Assembly (NCBI RefSeq): GCF_028554725.1
Contig: NC_071668.1
Span: 6,531,001-6,595,000, forward strand
Direction of reading: 5' to 3'
Length of the DNA stretch: 64,000 nt
From: Zeugodacus cucurbitae
Lineage: Eukaryota; Arthropoda; Insecta; Diptera; Tephritidae
Under the pieces are notes generated by a model. It worked only from the letters and a program-made list of their open reading frames with translations, was not told where the DNA came from and did no database searches. This document shows, piece by piece, positions 61,985-64,000 of the stretch; within the stretch, counting starts at the first letter, position 1, and the number at the start of each line of letters is the position of its first letter. Both the position numbers and the translations under genes were made by a program.

Positions 61985-64000
61985 GTAAGTGAAAGCTTGA
62001 ACAACAATGCATGCTTACTTAGCTCCCAAATGTAATTGCTTTTTCCCTTTTTATGCACCTTTGCAACTTTTTTGGTTCACAATGTGATCCCAAGTCATTA
62101 AGAGATCGCATTTGAGTAATAGTTTGATACAAGTTTACAGATCCTGCTCTGCTTCCTTTTTTCTTCTTCTCCTCCACGTTATTTTATTTTTCATACACTT
62201 CCATCCTAAGCCCTCTTAGGGTCTAATATACCATTCTTGGTTTCAAAATAAGAAACTAAACTCGGGAATCCTCTCCGACAAATGAAGGATAGTCCACACT
62301 CTTCGGTGTTCATAACGAGGGAACCGGTACTACTAATGCTATTATTTTGAAGATTTTGTGAGGAAAATCAAGATAATTTCCAACTTATTTTTTGACTTGA
62401 TACCTCTGGTCCTCTCTCGGCGAACCAAAATCAAACTCTACAAGTCGCTTATCATTCCCGTCCTGCTTTATGGTGCAGAAGCTTGGTTCTCAGAACATTG
62501 GCTGCGGCGAATACCGCAGACGATGGAACGATGAGCTGTATGAGTTATATGACGACATTGACATAGTTCAGCGAATAAAAAGACAGCTCTGAACGTGTTC
62601 GATGCAGTACCCGCCGGAGGAAGCCGAGGAAGGGGAAGGCCTCCGCTCCGTTAGAGGGACCAGGTGGAGAGCGAACTGGTTATACTTGGAATCTCTAACC
62701 GGCGCCGAACTACGAAGGAAAGAGAGGAGTGGGGCGCTCTCATCGATTCGGCTATAACCGGCTAAACGATTCAACGCCAATCACATACATACATACCTCT
62801 GGACCTTATCCCAAAAACGTATAGGGAACTTCGAAAGTTTTCTTCCAGGTCCAAAATTTAATTTTTGGACTTCCGAAGTAGTAACTGTTATTGTATGAAT
62901 TTTTCTCAGTGCCTGTGGTAGTTCGAATACTTCTAATGAGGTCTTCGGAAGACTCTATCATCACACAAGTCTATAAAAGAAATATCTGCTTCAAGTATTC
63001 TCCACAGATATTTTTGACATCTTGAGCTTCCGTCTGTGAGTATCACAAGTGAGCTGACATCCTAATGTAATGTCTTGAAAAATGAAAAATAAATGCAAAT
63101 ACACTTCTCTTCTCTTTACATTAAACCACACTCTCTATTCCTTACCTTGGAATGAGTGCTACATTCCACTTATAGTTCAAACATTCCGCACTCAAACATA
63201 TTCTTTTGTAAGTCCTTTTATGCACTTCTACACATCATCCGATTTACCAACTTCAATCCCACTGCTGTGCCCTAATTTTATCAACAAAGTGGCTAACAGC
63301 ATGCTCTAAGCGCCGTCACACACATTCGTCTTTAACTTTTCTTTTCAACTCTTTCGTTTTTTTAAACATCATTACTTGTTTGTTTAATGTTTTTTGCACT
63401 CACAACAATGCAGCGCACACACACATACTACTCTTCCACAAACAATACACACAGAGTTCGTTTGTATCTATGTGTGTTGATACTCAAATACCAATCAACC
63501 CGTTCGAGTGGCAATGAACCACGTTGCCGGCAAAGCAGCAGCATTACCGTTGATTACTTTAGCCCCGCGTGTGTCATTAAAGTGTCGAGTGCACAAAAGT
63601 ACTCCAGCAACTGCACTGCACTTCCACTACCACCTACTCAAAATACACCACCACTCTTCACCACATCTCCTTTGCTACGTACTCACACTTTCAAACTGAC
63701 TTACAGAAAACACAACTAGTAGGTGTGAATGGGGTGGGGGTCATAGGTCATATGCGTTTGCACCACAATTGACTTTGAGTGGTCGACTCTTTCAATACAC
63801 ACACATACACAGATATCAAAACCAGTATTTTTTTTTTCAAAACCAGTATATGTACAAATACATGTGTGTGTGCGCTAAACCTAGTTCGAGCAGCATATTA
63901 TCCTTTGGTTTTACTGTGGTTTGTTTTATGTCCACCGGGCGTATGAGTGATGCACAGTGGGAATAACTTCAGAATAATATGATTTTTTGTAATTAGATGA
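61985..64000 (+). other. eys: Start of eys intron 1
   Basis: Begins GTAAGT and continues past the window end; no acceptor followed by an EGF-coding frame is seen. It carries the retrotransposon fragment at 62400. The stretch 63080-63720 has short frames without family resemblance. Confidence 0.6.
62400..62796 (+). mobile_element. Non-LTR retrotransposon 3' fragment (copy 4) in eys intron 1
   Basis: Reads ...IIPVLLYGAEAW then, after a deletion, jumps to TCTCAGAACATTGGC. A second deletion removes the RLRWLGHV segment after AAAAGACAG. The 3' end GGCTATAACCGGCTAAACG...CCAATCACATACATACATAC is intact, with a CATA tail. It lies in the same direction as the gene. Confidence 0.88.

Noticed and set aside
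1..64000. CRISPR arrays, tRNA and rRNA genes
   Set aside because: No regular spacer-repeat structure and no cloverleaf or rRNA sequence was recognised; the regular boxes belong to a eukaryotic AT-rich repeat family.

Overview
The window looks like nuclear DNA of a higher fly (Diptera), most likely a tephritid fruit fly. The signs are very AT-rich intergenic DNA, long CAA/CAG runs in exons and leaders, many CA/TG and GTAT microsatellites, small GT-AG introns, and several non-autonomous transposon families of the kind common in tephritid genomes. Species cannot be read from the sequence. Most short open frames are antisense or out-of-frame by-products of AT-rich or triplet-rich DNA.

Only two host protein genes can be supported. 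On the minus strand, about 3308-6640, lies a three-exon gene whose spliced product aligns along its conserved length with vertebrate MKRN2OS (DUF4796 family). The exons join in phase to 409 codons in the minimal model. On the plus strand, 60789-61984 is the first coding exon of a secreted EGF-repeat protein, best matched to eyes shut (eys). It encodes a signal peptide and the first half of an EGF module and ends at a GTAAGT donor. The rest of that gene lies beyond position 64000. These two genes do not obviously work together. They bracket about 54 kb with no recognisable coding gene. A promoter-like block at 10980-12503 may be the start of a transcript with a noncoding first exon.

The rest is a dense record of transposition. 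There are four pieces of one non-LTR retrotransposon (1-1525 with an uninterrupted reverse transcriptase frame; 4671-5097; 8778-9498; 62400-62796). There is a Helitron with both ends and a broken helicase (40522-42071). Two full-ended copies and one fragment of a Helentron-associated (INE-like) element are present (18576, 44566, 53656). Mariner remnants lie at 18055, 31781 and 34154. TTAA-flanked elements lie at 27493 and 29428, and three pogo/Tigger-like miniature elements at 13072, 14370 and 40279.

The most striking unexplained structure is a dispersed, decayed tandem repeat. A conserved box, GTGGCAACCCT on one strand or AGGGTTGCCAC on the other, recurs at about 115-145 bp spacing in six separate blocks (17.6, 21.5-25.3, 42.2, 45.6, 49.3 and 55.9 kb). 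In the 49 kb block it forms units of about 290 bp with a second conserved box, GCGCCTAAAAGTATGCTAA. A separate tandem family of about 216 bp lies upstream of the eys exon (58.05-59.6 kb). No tRNA, rRNA or CRISPR array was recognised.
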